NCBI GenBank assembly: GCA_947097635.1
Contig: CAMURW010000028.1
Location: 1-10,743 of the forward strand
Length of the DNA: 10,743 bases
Source: an uncultured Bacteroidales bacterium
Lineage (GTDB): Bacteria > Bacteroidota > Bacteroidia > Bacteroidales > P3
Direction of reading: 5' to 3'
Numbering within the stretch: position 1 is the stretch's first letter; every line of letters starts with the position of its first letter. Under the pieces are notes generated by a model. It did no database searches. It was not told the DNA's origin and worked only from the letters and a program-made list of their open reading frames with translations. Below, one piece after another: positions 1-6,278 of this stretch. Both the position numbers and the translations under genes were made by a program.

Positions 1-1027
1 GCCGCGGCAGGATATTCCCGTTGGCATCGGTGTACTTCTCATCGGGGTTGTATTGGATGCCAATTTTGTCCATCAGCCGCTCGCATTGCACCTGATGCAG
101 CTGAAGACCCAGCCGCCAGGGATCGTAGCCAAGAAGCAGTCCTGCCATCTCCTCGTAGGTGAGAACAGGGATGCCATAGCCGTCGTGGTCGTAGGTCTTG
201 TGTTCCATTTCGGCGATGGTATATTGCCATTTGTCGAGGAACATGGCACACCCTGGGCAGTTGCACACGATGAAGTCGGGTTCGTAGGGTTCCATGCTTT
301 GGAATTTCTTCTGCGTGTTAGCAATGCTGTAGCCGCGGTTTTCCTGCACCAGATACTGGCGAAATCCGAAGCCGCAGCAATGGCGGCGCTCGGGATAGTC
401 TACCACTTCTCCGCCCCAGGCCTCTATCATACCTGCCAGCACATATGGGAACTCGGCTCCACCCACCCCTTTGGCAGGGAATATCTTGGCATAGTGACAG
501 CCGATATGCTCCGCCACGTGCAGAGGCTTGCCCGTGAAGCGGTTCACCAACTGATATTTCATCTTCGGTTTCAGATCCATGCGGAACTTGTAAATCAGGT
601 CTGATGGGTGCACCAGGTTCTTAGGCTTCCGGAACTCGCGTTTCGTGGCCTCCCACAGCCACTGACGCACTTTGGCCTCCAACTCAGGGTTCTCTTTCCA
701 TTTTTCTAAGACCTCGTTGAAGACTCCGAACGAGGTGATGCACGACGGCACATAGTTCTCGTATCCGCATTCGTCCATCAGCGAGAATAGGCGTGCACAG
801 ATGGTCATGGTGGTCTCCAGCGGCACTACGTCGCTGTGGTAACCTATGCCGGTGCAGGTGTGCTGGTGCGGGTTGTCCATTATGTCCTTACCTAGTTCGT
901 CCTTCATTATCTGCAGGAACGCGCGTTCGCTGCCAGGAAAGAAAGTCTGGCGTATGCACGACCGCTCGTAGAAGTAATGGTCGTCCGCAATCTCCTGTTG
1001 GTATTCGTTCCAATAACGTCTTTGCAT
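1..1027 (-). CDS. HdrB-like (CCG-domain) iron-sulfur protein, partial (C-terminus beyond left edge)
   Basis: The minus strand is open from the ATG at 1027-1025 to the window edge, giving 342 residues without a stop. The second half carries a clear heterodisulfide-reductase B (CCG) domain: C177 in a CHYA context, C217-C218-G, then C255 and C260 in a CNCPGC context. Such domains bind a non-cubane [4Fe-4S] cluster and act in thiol/disulfide or flavin-linked electron transfer. The first half keeps only C24, C58 (CTG instead of CCG) and C96, so the N-terminal CCG domain is degenerate. No transmembrane segment is visible, so the protein is probably cytosolic. HdrB proteins are usually about 300 residues, so only a short C-terminal end should be missing. 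It lies 478 bp downstream of the HdrD-like gene on the same strand and may be a separate transcription unit. I saw no strong promoter in the gap. The HdrB family is a confident call; the substrate is unknown. Confidence 0.88.
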   Translation of the reverse strand, partial: MQRRYWNEYQQEIADDHYFYERSCIRQTFFPGSERAFLQIMKDELGKDIMDNPHQHTCTGIGYHSDVVPLETTMTICARLFSLMDECGYENYVPSCITSFGVFNEVLEKWKENPELEAKVRQWLWEATKREFRKPKNLVHPSDLIYKFRMDLKPKMKYQLVNRFTGKPLHVAEHIGCHYAKIFPAKGVGGAEFPYVLAGMIEAWGGEVVDYPERRHCCGFGFRQYLVQENRGYSIANTQKKFQSMEPYEPDFIVCNCPGCAMFLDKWQYTIAEMEHKTYDHDGYGIPVLTYEEMAGLLLGYDPWRLGLQLHQVQCERLMDKIGIQYNPDEKYTDANGNILPR

Positions 1028-1505
1028 ATATTCAAGTTGTTAGTCTCAGCCCTCCAGCCCATGACAGGAGTGTTCGTGTTGAAGAGACATTATTAATTAT
1101 TACACCTTAAAAATAGCTATGCCTTCTCTCGTGCTACATTTACGATTGTAAACGGAATCTATTTGTACATAGTTATCACAATATTTATTATTCCACACAT
1201 CTCATTTCGCTGTATGTATTCCACGGAGATACTACTTTTGGCGCTTCCGATCCAGCATCAAGGCAAAGAATCTTGGCAATATTGTCGCCTATTGTTTCAT
1301 ACCCTTACCGAAAGGTAATGATTCAATACGCTTGCTGCCATCGCTGCAGGAATGGCTGTGGTGGCCTGGCAGGGCAACATTACAGCCTTTTCTTCCATCG
1401 AATGATATAGTCTCTCGCCATCTAATGCCTGGAATATCCGTCCGATTGAGCTGCGGGATGATTCGTCCTTCTCGCTTCCGAAGAGGTCGCCGGCAAGGAA
1501 AACAC
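1028..1505. other. Gap between the HdrD-like and HdrB-like genes; AT-rich half plus a possible gene remnant
   Basis: No intact gene is supported. The part nearest the HdrB-like start (about 1085-1215) is AT-rich, as expected of a promoter or leader region, but no sequence there fits both the -33 and -7 consensus of Bacteroidetes. The part nearest the HdrD-like stop (about 1188-1505) has GC content like the neighbouring genes and could be a decayed coding sequence; it is listed separately. Confidence 0.5.
1188..1505 (-). pseudogene. Possible frameshifted gene remnant, unidentified
   Basis: Directly after the stop of the HdrD-like gene, one minus-strand frame stays open for 69 codons (down to a TGA at 1297-1299) with a protein-like composition, including segments such as GRIFQALDGERLYHSMEEK and PCQATTAIPAAMAASVLNHY. 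A second frame then opens after a TAA at about 1306-1308 and runs 37 codons to a TAA at 1188-1190 (segment GYETIGDNIAKILCLDAGSE). Joined by one frameshift they would give the last ~105 residues of some protein. I do not recognise the family. The first segment has no good start codon of its own. Open stretches of this size can occur by chance at this base composition, so this is tentative. Confidence 0.2.
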
Positions 1506-3332
1506 TTATGTCTTGATGATGTTTTCCGACACAATCTCTGCCACGTCCTTCACGGGGAAGCTCTCGGCACGCGTCAGAGCTTTCTTGCAGGCAGGACAGG
1601 CAGTGGCGATGACATCGGGACAGGAAGCCTTCAGGTTGTTGAGGGCGGCATCGCGGATGGCACGTTTCTGGTCGGTGTCGATGGAAAGGTCGTTGAGATT
1701 GAAGCCGCAGCAAAGGCTGTGCTCGCGTTCTTCCTTAGTCTTCAGAAGGGTGCTGGTGAAGCGAAGGATTTCGCGGGGCTGGTCGTAGATGCCGCTGCCG
1801 CGCCCCAGCTCGCAGGGGTCGTGGTAAGACACACGCTGGCCGTTGTTGCGAACCTTCAGCTTGCCACTCCTTAGCAGCATCTCAATGTATTCCGTGTGGT
1901 GGTACACAGGGATGTTCAGCTTGTATTCCTCCTTAAAGCTACGATAGCAGATAGGGCAGTTGGTAATAAGTGCCGTGGCACCGCTGTTGGCGATCAGCTC
2001 GGTATTCTTGCGCCGCAGTTCGGCAGCCTGGTTGGTGAAACCCTGTTGCAACAAGGGGCGTCCGCAGCATATACTCTCCGCCTCGTCCATGTACCAGTAT
2101 TTCTGTCCGGTAGTCTCGAATATCTTCTGCATGGCTTCAGTAACACCGGGAGTGAGATGGCTCATGCAGCCGCCAAAGTAGGCCATGCGACCTATGGCGT
2201 TGAAGGAATGCACGTTCTTCAGATAATCGTAGTTGCCCTGCGTGTCGATGTCGCGTTTGTTGTTGATGCGCACCTGTCGGCGAATGTCGTTTAGGTCTAT
2301 CTGCACGGGACAGTCCACCTCGCAACGGCCACACAGCAGGCAATTCTCCGAGATAGTCTCTTGCTGGCTCTGATATTCTAAGTTGCGAATACTGCGCAGC
2401 ATATACACGCCCTGTATGTTCACTATCTGCAACTCGCGGTTTATGGGGCATCCGTCTATGCAGAGTCCGCAACGGGGGCAGCTGGAGAGCTGAAACTTGG
2501 TGTAGCCAGTCCTCTTGTCGGGATTTTCCCTCACGCCGAGACGGCGGAAATAGATGAGGAATATCTCGGTGAAAATGTGCATATACCTCGAGAACGGCAT
2601 CATGGCAAAAAACACGCCCAATGATAGACTGTAGAACATCCAGCAGCTGTATTCAAACTCCGGAGCCCAGAAGCCCACGCTATTCAGCCCCGCGCCACAG
2701 GCCTGAATGAGGAAGCCTCCGTTGCCATGGCCAAACTCGTGCAGCAGCATGGAGCAGGTGGCACTCTCTGCCAGTAATCGAGCGGGGAAGATACACCACA
2801 GGGCCAGTTTTGCCACGCGGTCTATCACGCTGTGTTTGGGTGTGCGCTTCATGCCGAGAGGACGGCTCCACACCTTCTTGAACATGGCCAGCAGCAGTCC
2901 GCTAAAGACATACAGCAATAGTATATCCATCAGGTTGGCCCATGCCGCCGGGTTCTTCAGCGCCGTTGTGCTCTCGTCCGTCACGAAATAGTTGAAGAAG
3001 ATGCCGTAGTAGAACACGTGTCCTTCGGGGAAAGCCTTCAACGCCTGGATAAAGCCAAACACGATGAGCAGAAACCATCCGAAAGCCAGCGAGCGGTGCA
3101 TATAGCCAAGGATAAGGTTCTTACTACTGATACGCAGGTGTAGCAGTCCTTGGTTGAACGCCTCGAAGATGGCGGGGATGAACTTCCACGACCATATATT
3201 CTTGTGTATCACCTTCTGCTGCTTCTTGTCGAAATCTTTGATCCAGCGCCAGTATTTCCACACGCTAAACACCAGCAGCAGCAACACGCCCAACAGGAAT
3301 GGTATTACGAACACCGAAAAATCTTTACCCAT
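1506..3332 (-). CDS. Membrane-anchored HdrD-like oxidoreductase (NarI-like cytochrome b part fused to 2x[4Fe-4S] and 2xCCG)
   Basis: This 608-residue protein has an N-terminal membrane part with hydrophobic segments near 7-26, 81-98, 134-151 and 232-246. Histidines H79, H198, H202 and H252 could bind b-type haem, as in NarI/DsrM-type subunits. A cytosolic part follows, with two [4Fe-4S] motifs (C285-C288-C291-C295-P and C331-C334-C337-C341-P). Two CCG domains come next: C389, C422-C423-G, C459-P-I-C462; and C507, C541-C542-G, C579-P-A-C582. Unlike the HdrB-like protein, both CCG domains are intact. The layout equals HdrE+HdrD or DsrM+DsrK in one chain, and also resembles ETF:menaquinone oxidoreductases. 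The likely role is passing electrons between a cytosolic donor and the (mena)quinone pool at the inner membrane; the donor is not known. The start overlaps the end of the preceding gene by 8 bp and has a strong ribosome binding site, so it is translationally coupled to it. Confidence 0.9.
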   Translation of the reverse strand: MGKDFSVFVIPFLLGVLLLLVFSVWKYWRWIKDFDKKQQKVIHKNIWSWKFIPAIFEAFNQGLLHLRISSKNLILGYMHRSLAFGWFLLIVFGFIQALKAFPEGHVFYYGIFFNYFVTDESTTALKNPAAWANLMDILLLYVFSGLLLAMFKKVWSRPLGMKRTPKHSVIDRVAKLALWCIFPARLLAESATCSMLLHEFGHGNGGFLIQACGAGLNSVGFWAPEFEYSCWMFYSLSLGVFFAMMPFSRYMHIFTEIFLIYFRRLGVRENPDKRTGYTKFQLSSCPRCGLCIDGCPINRELQIVNIQGVYMLRSIRNLEYQSQQETISENCLLCGRCEVDCPVQIDLNDIRRQVRINNKRDIDTQGNYDYLKNVHSFNAIGRMAYFGGCMSHLTPGVTEAMQKIFETTGQKYWYMDEAESICCGRPLLQQGFTNQAAELRRKNTELIANSGATALITNCPICYRSFKEEYKLNIPVYHHTEYIEMLLRSGKLKVRNNGQRVSYHDPCELGRGSGIYDQPREILRFTSTLLKTKEEREHSLCCGFNLNDLSIDTDQKRAIRDAALNNLKASCPDVIATACPACKKALTRAESFPVKDVAEIVSENIIKT

Positions 3333-3651
3333 GCAACACCCTCCTCATATTAATAATCAGCGAGCGCAGGTTCACTCCGCGAGGGCACACCAGCGTGCAT
3401 TTGCCACACAGCATGCAGCTGCGCATCTTCTCTTCCAGGCCATCGTATTTGCCGCGACTCAAGACGATGTGGCAGCGGCGAATGTTAAAGTCACCGAAAG
3501 CCCCTGCCGTGCAGGCACTTGTACAGCCGCCGCAGCCTATGCACAGACTATAACTGGGCACCTTCTCCAGCACCTTGGCGGCCTTGTCGCGCTTCAGTGC
3601 GTCATAGTCGATGCTGCGCGGGGTATTTATAGAAAAACCAAAATCTATCAT
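3325..3651 (-). CDS. Small dicluster [4Fe-4S] ferredoxin-like protein (HdrC-type)
   Basis: A 108-residue protein with two cubane-cluster motifs: CIGCGGCTSAC (about residues 37-47) and CMLCGKCTLVCP (about 79-90). The first motif is followed by T rather than the usual P. There is no membrane segment or other domain, so it is probably an electron-wire subunit that carries electrons between the larger proteins of this operon. It begins 2 bp after the stop of the HdrC-like gene, and its last codons overlap the start of the HdrD-like gene. This three-gene packing strongly suggests one transcript and one complex. HdrC-like subunits often have this two-cluster form, but the paired gene upstream is also HdrC-like, so the division of labour between them is unclear. 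Confidence 0.87.
   Translation of the reverse strand: MIDFGFSINTPRSIDYDALKRDKAAKVLEKVPSYSLCIGCGGCTSACTAGAFGDFNIRRCHIVLSRGKYDGLEEKMRSCMLCGKCTLVCPRGVNLRSLIINMRRVLHG
3339..3346 (-). promoter_or_regulatory. Strong Shine-Dalgarno of the HdrD-like gene
   Basis: The minus strand reads GAGGAGGG six bases upstream of the ATG at 3332-3330, within the last codons of the preceding gene. It fixes the start of the HdrD-like gene. It is notable because Bacteroidetes rarely rely on Shine-Dalgarno sites; part of the match may simply follow from the Arg-Arg codons it encodes. Confidence 0.6.
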
Positions 3652-3653
3652 AG

Positions 3654-4259
3654 TCAGGCCTCTTCGACTTTCTTTTTCAGTTCCATCCCGCCCGTCACCT
3701 CGAAGATGCGTCGCACCTCATTCAGGTCTTCCTCGGGTATCTCGCGCAGGGCACCGGAGCCTTTGCCGTGATAGTTGGCGCCTATCTTGGGGGCCACCTC
3801 CCTGATGTGCTCCTTGTACCAGGCGAATACGGGACCTTGCTCGGGGTGTTTCTCTACGGCCATACGGTCGGGATGCACGCAATAGCCGATGTCGAGGATG
3901 TTTTGCTCTATGCCGCTCATCAACTCCTTTTGCTGATGTCCCATACGGCTCTCGTCGAAATAGCCCAATTCCTGGCTGGCACGACGCAACACGCTGATAA
4001 GCTCGCCAGGCACGTTGCCGCGCGGGCAGCGTGTCTTGCAACTCATGCATTGGCCGCACATCCATATCGTGTCGTTACGAAGCAGGTGCTCTATCTCGCC
4101 TTCGTTGCCGCGCTGCACGGTGTCGCATATCTGACGCGGGTCGTAGGGGTAGAACTCCGCCGCCGGGCAAATAGCGGTGCACACTCCGCAGTTCATGCAC
4201 GCCTTCAGGCTCTCGTGCATCCGCGGGTCTTTCTTCAAATAATCTGTCAGTTTTCCCAT
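3654..4259 (-). CDS. HdrC-like dicluster iron-sulfur protein
   Basis: A 201-residue soluble protein with two [4Fe-4S] motifs in the arrangement of heterodisulfide reductase subunit C: CMNCGVCTAICP at residues 21-32 and CGQCMSCKTRCPRG at 68-81. The CP followed by R/G and the intervening helix with C45 are typical of HdrC/GlpC-like electron carriers. The C-terminal half (about 105-201) has no cysteine cluster motif, is charged, and may be a docking region; it includes a lone C at about 126. The ATG at 4259-4257 is preferred over an in-frame TTG two codons upstream. It is the first gene of the operon, about 120 nt downstream of a good Bacteroidetes promoter. The likely role is relaying electrons from a soluble partner to the membrane HdrD-like protein. 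The family is confident; partners and substrate are inferred from the neighbours. Confidence 0.88.
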   Translation of the reverse strand: MGKLTDYLKKDPRMHESLKACMNCGVCTAICPAAEFYPYDPRQICDTVQRGNEGEIEHLLRNDTIWMCGQCMSCKTRCPRGNVPGELISVLRRASQELGYFDESRMGHQQKELMSGIEQNILDIGYCVHPDRMAVEKHPEQGPVFAWYKEHIREVAPKIGANYHGKGSGALREIPEEDLNEVRRIFEVTGGMELKKKVEEA

Positions 4260-4293
4260 TGCCAAGCCCCCCTGCCCCTTTCGGTGGGCATTA

Positions 4294-4380
4294 CTATCCT
4301 AGGGGGAAGGATGCTATCATTGTTCTTCGTTGGGGTGAGTAATCATTAACCGCGTCCGCCACCAACTGGCTTTTCACCAT
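4294..4380 (-). other. Possible 28-codon leader ORF ahead of the Hdr-like operon
   Basis: The minus strand has ATG at 4380-4378 followed by 28 codons (begins MVKSQLVADAV) and TAG at 4296-4294. The predicted transcription start from the promoter at 4389-4418 lies only a few bases before this ATG, so it could be translated almost leaderless. It ends 34 nt before the HdrC-like start. No family is recognised and there is no ribosome binding site. A chance ORF is quite possible. Confidence 0.2.
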
Positions 4381-4388
4381 GGACGTAG

Positions 4389-4418
4389 CAAAAATACATA
4401 GGGTTATAAAAAATGCAA
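4389..4418 (-). promoter_or_regulatory. Bacteroidetes-type promoter of the Hdr-like operon
   Basis: On the minus strand TTG (4418-4416), a 19-bp spacer, then TATTTTTG (4396-4389) fit the -33/-7 consensus of the Bacteroidetes primary sigma factor (TTG, N19-21, TAnnTTTG). Transcription would start near 4380-4384, leaving a leader of about 120 nt before the HdrC-like ATG. Confidence 0.6.
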
Positions 4419-4446
4419 TACTTTCATACATATATCATGTTAATAA

Positions 4447-4462
4447 TTCCCCTTCCAGGGAA
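4447..4462 (-). terminator. Weak hairpin after the VOC gene
   Basis: Just past the VOC stop codon the minus strand reads TTCCC, a 6-base loop, GGGAA, then an AT-rich TTATTAA. The stem is only 5 bp and there is no long T run, so any terminator activity would be modest. Confidence 0.25.
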
Positions 4463-4466
4463 CTGC

Positions 4467-5558
4467 CTACTTCACTTTATTCATCCCAATCAGCCAGAAG
4501 AACACCTTTGGGAAGGCCCTCTCGCGATTACGGGAGAGCATATTTATATATATGTGTGGTCTCTTCAGCACCGTGAGCTTGTGGGCCTCCACCAGCTCTA
4601 TCAGGTTGCCATCTGGATCCTCGATGTAGGTGAAATGGCCGCTGGCTTCTCCCATGTCGAAATGCTCGTCGTTTGGACAACTGTCCACGGTGAAATGATA
4701 GCCCTTCTCATTGCACGCCTTCTCCAAGGCGCGCATGTTCGTCACGTCGAAGCATATCTGTATGAAACCGGGGTCGCCCCATTGGCGTCCTTCGTATATC
4801 CTGCGGGGCTCGCGTTCCTGGGGCTGTATCAACTCTATGGTGCTGTCTCCCAGCAGAGGCACGAAAGCACCCTTTCTGGACTTGCTGCATTTCAGCTTCA
4901 CACGGCGGTAATTCAGATGGCCGCATCGCATTGATGCCAGGTCTGCAAACTGGCCTCTCTGGTCATATACCACCGTGTCGTAGCCCAGCACATCGCTATA
5001 CAGCGACAGGCTCTTCGAGATGTCCGTGCATCCTACCATGGCGCCGCTAATGCCGCCGTTCAGGGTGTGCTGCTCTATGAAGATGTCCTTCCTTTCCTCT
5101 ATGTAGAAGTAATTGTGCCAAGGGTCCTCCACCACGAAGGTCTTCACGCCGTCCGGGCTTATATAAATGGGTCCCAGCATCCATTCCGCCTTCCCGCCAT
5201 CTACCTTGCGCTGTTCCAACAGCTGGCTATGGAAAGCCTCCACATCCCTGCTTTTCAGCTTGGCGGCAAAGGTGCCCAGGTCGCCCACGCTCACATCGAA
5301 ACCGCAGGGCACGGGGACGCGTTCGCTGTATTGCCATATCTCAAAGCCGCCGCCGCCTTGCAAATTCACCGCTATGCAGGCATGCCGCTTCTGCGCCTTG
5401 CCACCGGTATAGGGGAGCATACGTTCCGCCACGGTATCGTCCTCCAGTATACGCACATCCATGTGGAACATCTTAATATACCAGTTCCACGCCTCTCTGA
5501 AGTTCACGCATCCCACGCCTATCTGCTGAATGCCCGATATAAAATAGCTTTCACTCAT
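4467..5558 (-). CDS. Two-domain VOC (glyoxalase/dioxygenase-fold) protein
   Basis: A 363-residue protein made of two vicinal-oxygen-chelate domains, about residues 8-155 and 168-325. Typical VOC strand ends are visible: EDPWHNYFYIEE (144-155) and EDPDGNLIELVE (313-324), the latter being the usual site of the metal-binding glutamate. Q12 and Q267 sit where the first metal ligand (His or Gln) is usually found, so divalent-metal chemistry is plausible. Which reaction (lyase, epimerase, dioxygenase or resistance protein) cannot be read from the sequence. A short hydrophobic tail (about 350-358) follows the second domain. I chose ATG 5558-5556 because it starts 7 residues before the first VOC strand. 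An in-frame ATG at 5621 would add 21 mostly hydrophobic residues without a positive charge, which does not suit a cytosolic enzyme. It has its own promoter and is separated from the Hdr-like operon by a second one, so it is probably monocistronic. Confidence 0.85.
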   Translation of the reverse strand: MSESYFISGIQQIGVGCVNFREAWNWYIKMFHMDVRILEDDTVAERMLPYTGGKAQKRHACIAVNLQGGGGFEIWQYSERVPVPCGFDVSVGDLGTFAAKLKSRDVEAFHSQLLEQRKVDGGKAEWMLGPIYISPDGVKTFVVEDPWHNYFYIEERKDIFIEQHTLNGGISGAMVGCTDISKSLSLYSDVLGYDTVVYDQRGQFADLASMRCGHLNYRRVKLKCSKSRKGAFVPLLGDSTIELIQPQEREPRRIYEGRQWGDPGFIQICFDVTNMRALEKACNEKGYHFTVDSCPNDEHFDMGEASGHFTYIEDPDGNLIELVEAHKLTVLKRPHIYINMLSRNRERAFPKVFFWLIGMNKVK

Positions 5559-5669
5559 ATTTGAAACAATTTCGTCACATACAAGAATAGTCCCCATTAT
5601 CAGTAAAACACTGATTATCATGCGAAACCAATATTAAACCTCAAAAAAAGCATTCTCCATATTTGATAG

Positions 5670-5701
5670 CAAAGATATAACAATTATTCAATATCGGCAA
5701 A
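5670..5701 (-). promoter_or_regulatory. Bacteroidetes-type promoter of the VOC gene
   Basis: On the minus strand TTTG (5701-5698), a 20-bp spacer, then TATCTTTG (5677-5670) match the -33/-7 consensus almost perfectly. The expected start is near 5663, giving a leader of about 105 nt to the ATG at 5558. Confidence 0.72.
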
Positions 5702-5771
5702 TATTTAATATTCTACCCCAAATGTTAAAACATGAACGGGAGTGGAGACAACTGAAGAGGTCATCATTGCA

Positions 5772-5864
5772 TCTCGCTTGCGTTGGGCATGCGTCGGAAA
5801 TGCTCGACCCATGCCACTACTCGATGCGTGGTTCGCTTCTTCTCGCTTGCAGCATTCGGCATGC
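5772..5864. repeat. Imperfect direct repeat, possibly an interspersed-repeat fragment
   Basis: TCTCGCTTGC occurs at 5772-5781 and 5841-5850, each followed a few bases later by GGCATGC (5786-5792 and 5858-5864) and then CGTC. The offsets are 69 and 72 bp, so the copies differ by a three-base indel. Between them GGCATG (5786) and a CATGCC around 5810-5815 also form an inverted pair. On the plus strand both copies read SRL...AC in one frame; on the minus strand both read as Lys/Arg-rich peptide. No gene is identifiable. Confidence 0.4.
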
Positions 5865-6006
5865 TTCGTCAACATAGAGGTAAAGTCCAAGGACAACCTA
5901 AAATTCAACTTATTGGCACCTCTTGCGGACAGTCATACCGACTATACCAGGTGGCAGCTGCCATCAATCCCCATCAAGGCACTTTGTGAGGAAAAAGAGT
6001 AATGCC

Positions 6007-6048
6007 GTGCAGTGCACGCCCTGGGAGAACGGACAGGCCGTCCGGTGC
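6007..6048. other. Dyad-rich segment (nested hairpins)
   Basis: GTGCAGTGCAC (6007-6017) is a perfect odd palindrome. It is followed by CGGAC-AGGCC-GTCCG (6030-6044), a 5-bp stem with a 5-base loop. GCAC at 6014-6017 can also pair with GTGC at 6045-6048, enclosing the hairpin. There is no T run, so it is not an intrinsic terminator. It could be a structured RNA or a protein-binding site, or it may be coincidental. Confidence 0.25.
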
Positions 6049-6199
6049 GAGGGCGAATACGACTATCGCCACCATCTTCGGCAGAGGAACACGAAACCTC
6101 TACTTCTTCTGCTGCCAGGTCTCCCACCCCCTTTCAGCACCCGTTTCACACTAAAAAATTACCCGCGTCTTCATTTTAGAATCATTATGAATAAACTTA

Positions 6200-6229
6200 T
6201 TGCCACGACAGGATTTCTTCGTAACTTTG
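6200..6229 (+). promoter_or_regulatory. Bacteroidetes-type promoter of the esterase gene
   Basis: TTG (6200-6202), a 19-bp spacer, then TAACTTTG (6222-6229) fit the -33/-7 consensus. Transcription would start near 6236, leaving a long leader of about 200 nt before the ATG at 6440. Confidence 0.6.
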
Positions 6230-6233
6230 CAGC

Positions 6234-6278
6234 CCAAAAGTTGCTACCTCATCGCCCATGAATAACCAAAAGTTGCTA
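6234..6278 (+). repeat. 13-bp direct repeat at the esterase transcript start
   Basis: CCAAAAGTTGCTA occurs exactly at 6234-6246 and again at 6266-6278, 32 bp apart (about three helical turns). The first copy overlaps the predicted transcription start and the second lies in the leader. Spacing by whole helical turns suits a pair of regulator sites on one face of the DNA. Confidence 0.45.

Larger units (their letters stand above)
5702..6199. other. Intergenic region without a convincing gene
   Basis: This 498-bp stretch between the divergent promoters of the VOC gene and the esterase gene has several short open frames on both strands, but none has a recognisable domain, a promoter or a consistent coding pattern. 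It holds an imperfect direct repeat (5772-5864) and a small dyad-rich segment (6007-6048). GC content is like the genes rather than like a normal AT-rich spacer, so it may be decayed coding sequence or repeat-derived DNA. Confidence 0.5.

Noticed and set aside
4260..4265. TTG start two codons before the ATG of the HdrC-like gene
   Set aside because: ATG is far preferred and no ribosome binding site favours the TTG.
3768..4349. A 193-codon plus-strand frame opposite the HdrC-like gene
   Set aside because: It is antisense to a clear two-cluster iron-sulfur gene and has no recognisable motif.
5559..5621. Upstream in-frame ATG that would add 21 hydrophobic residues to the VOC protein
   Set aside because: The extension lacks a basic N-terminus and VOC enzymes of this type are normally cytosolic; the ATG at 5558 fits the domain start better.
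5883..5989. Protein-like short frame (PKIQLIGTSCGQSYRLYQ) in the spacer
   Set aside because: No start, no domain and no neighbouring support; too short to separate from chance.
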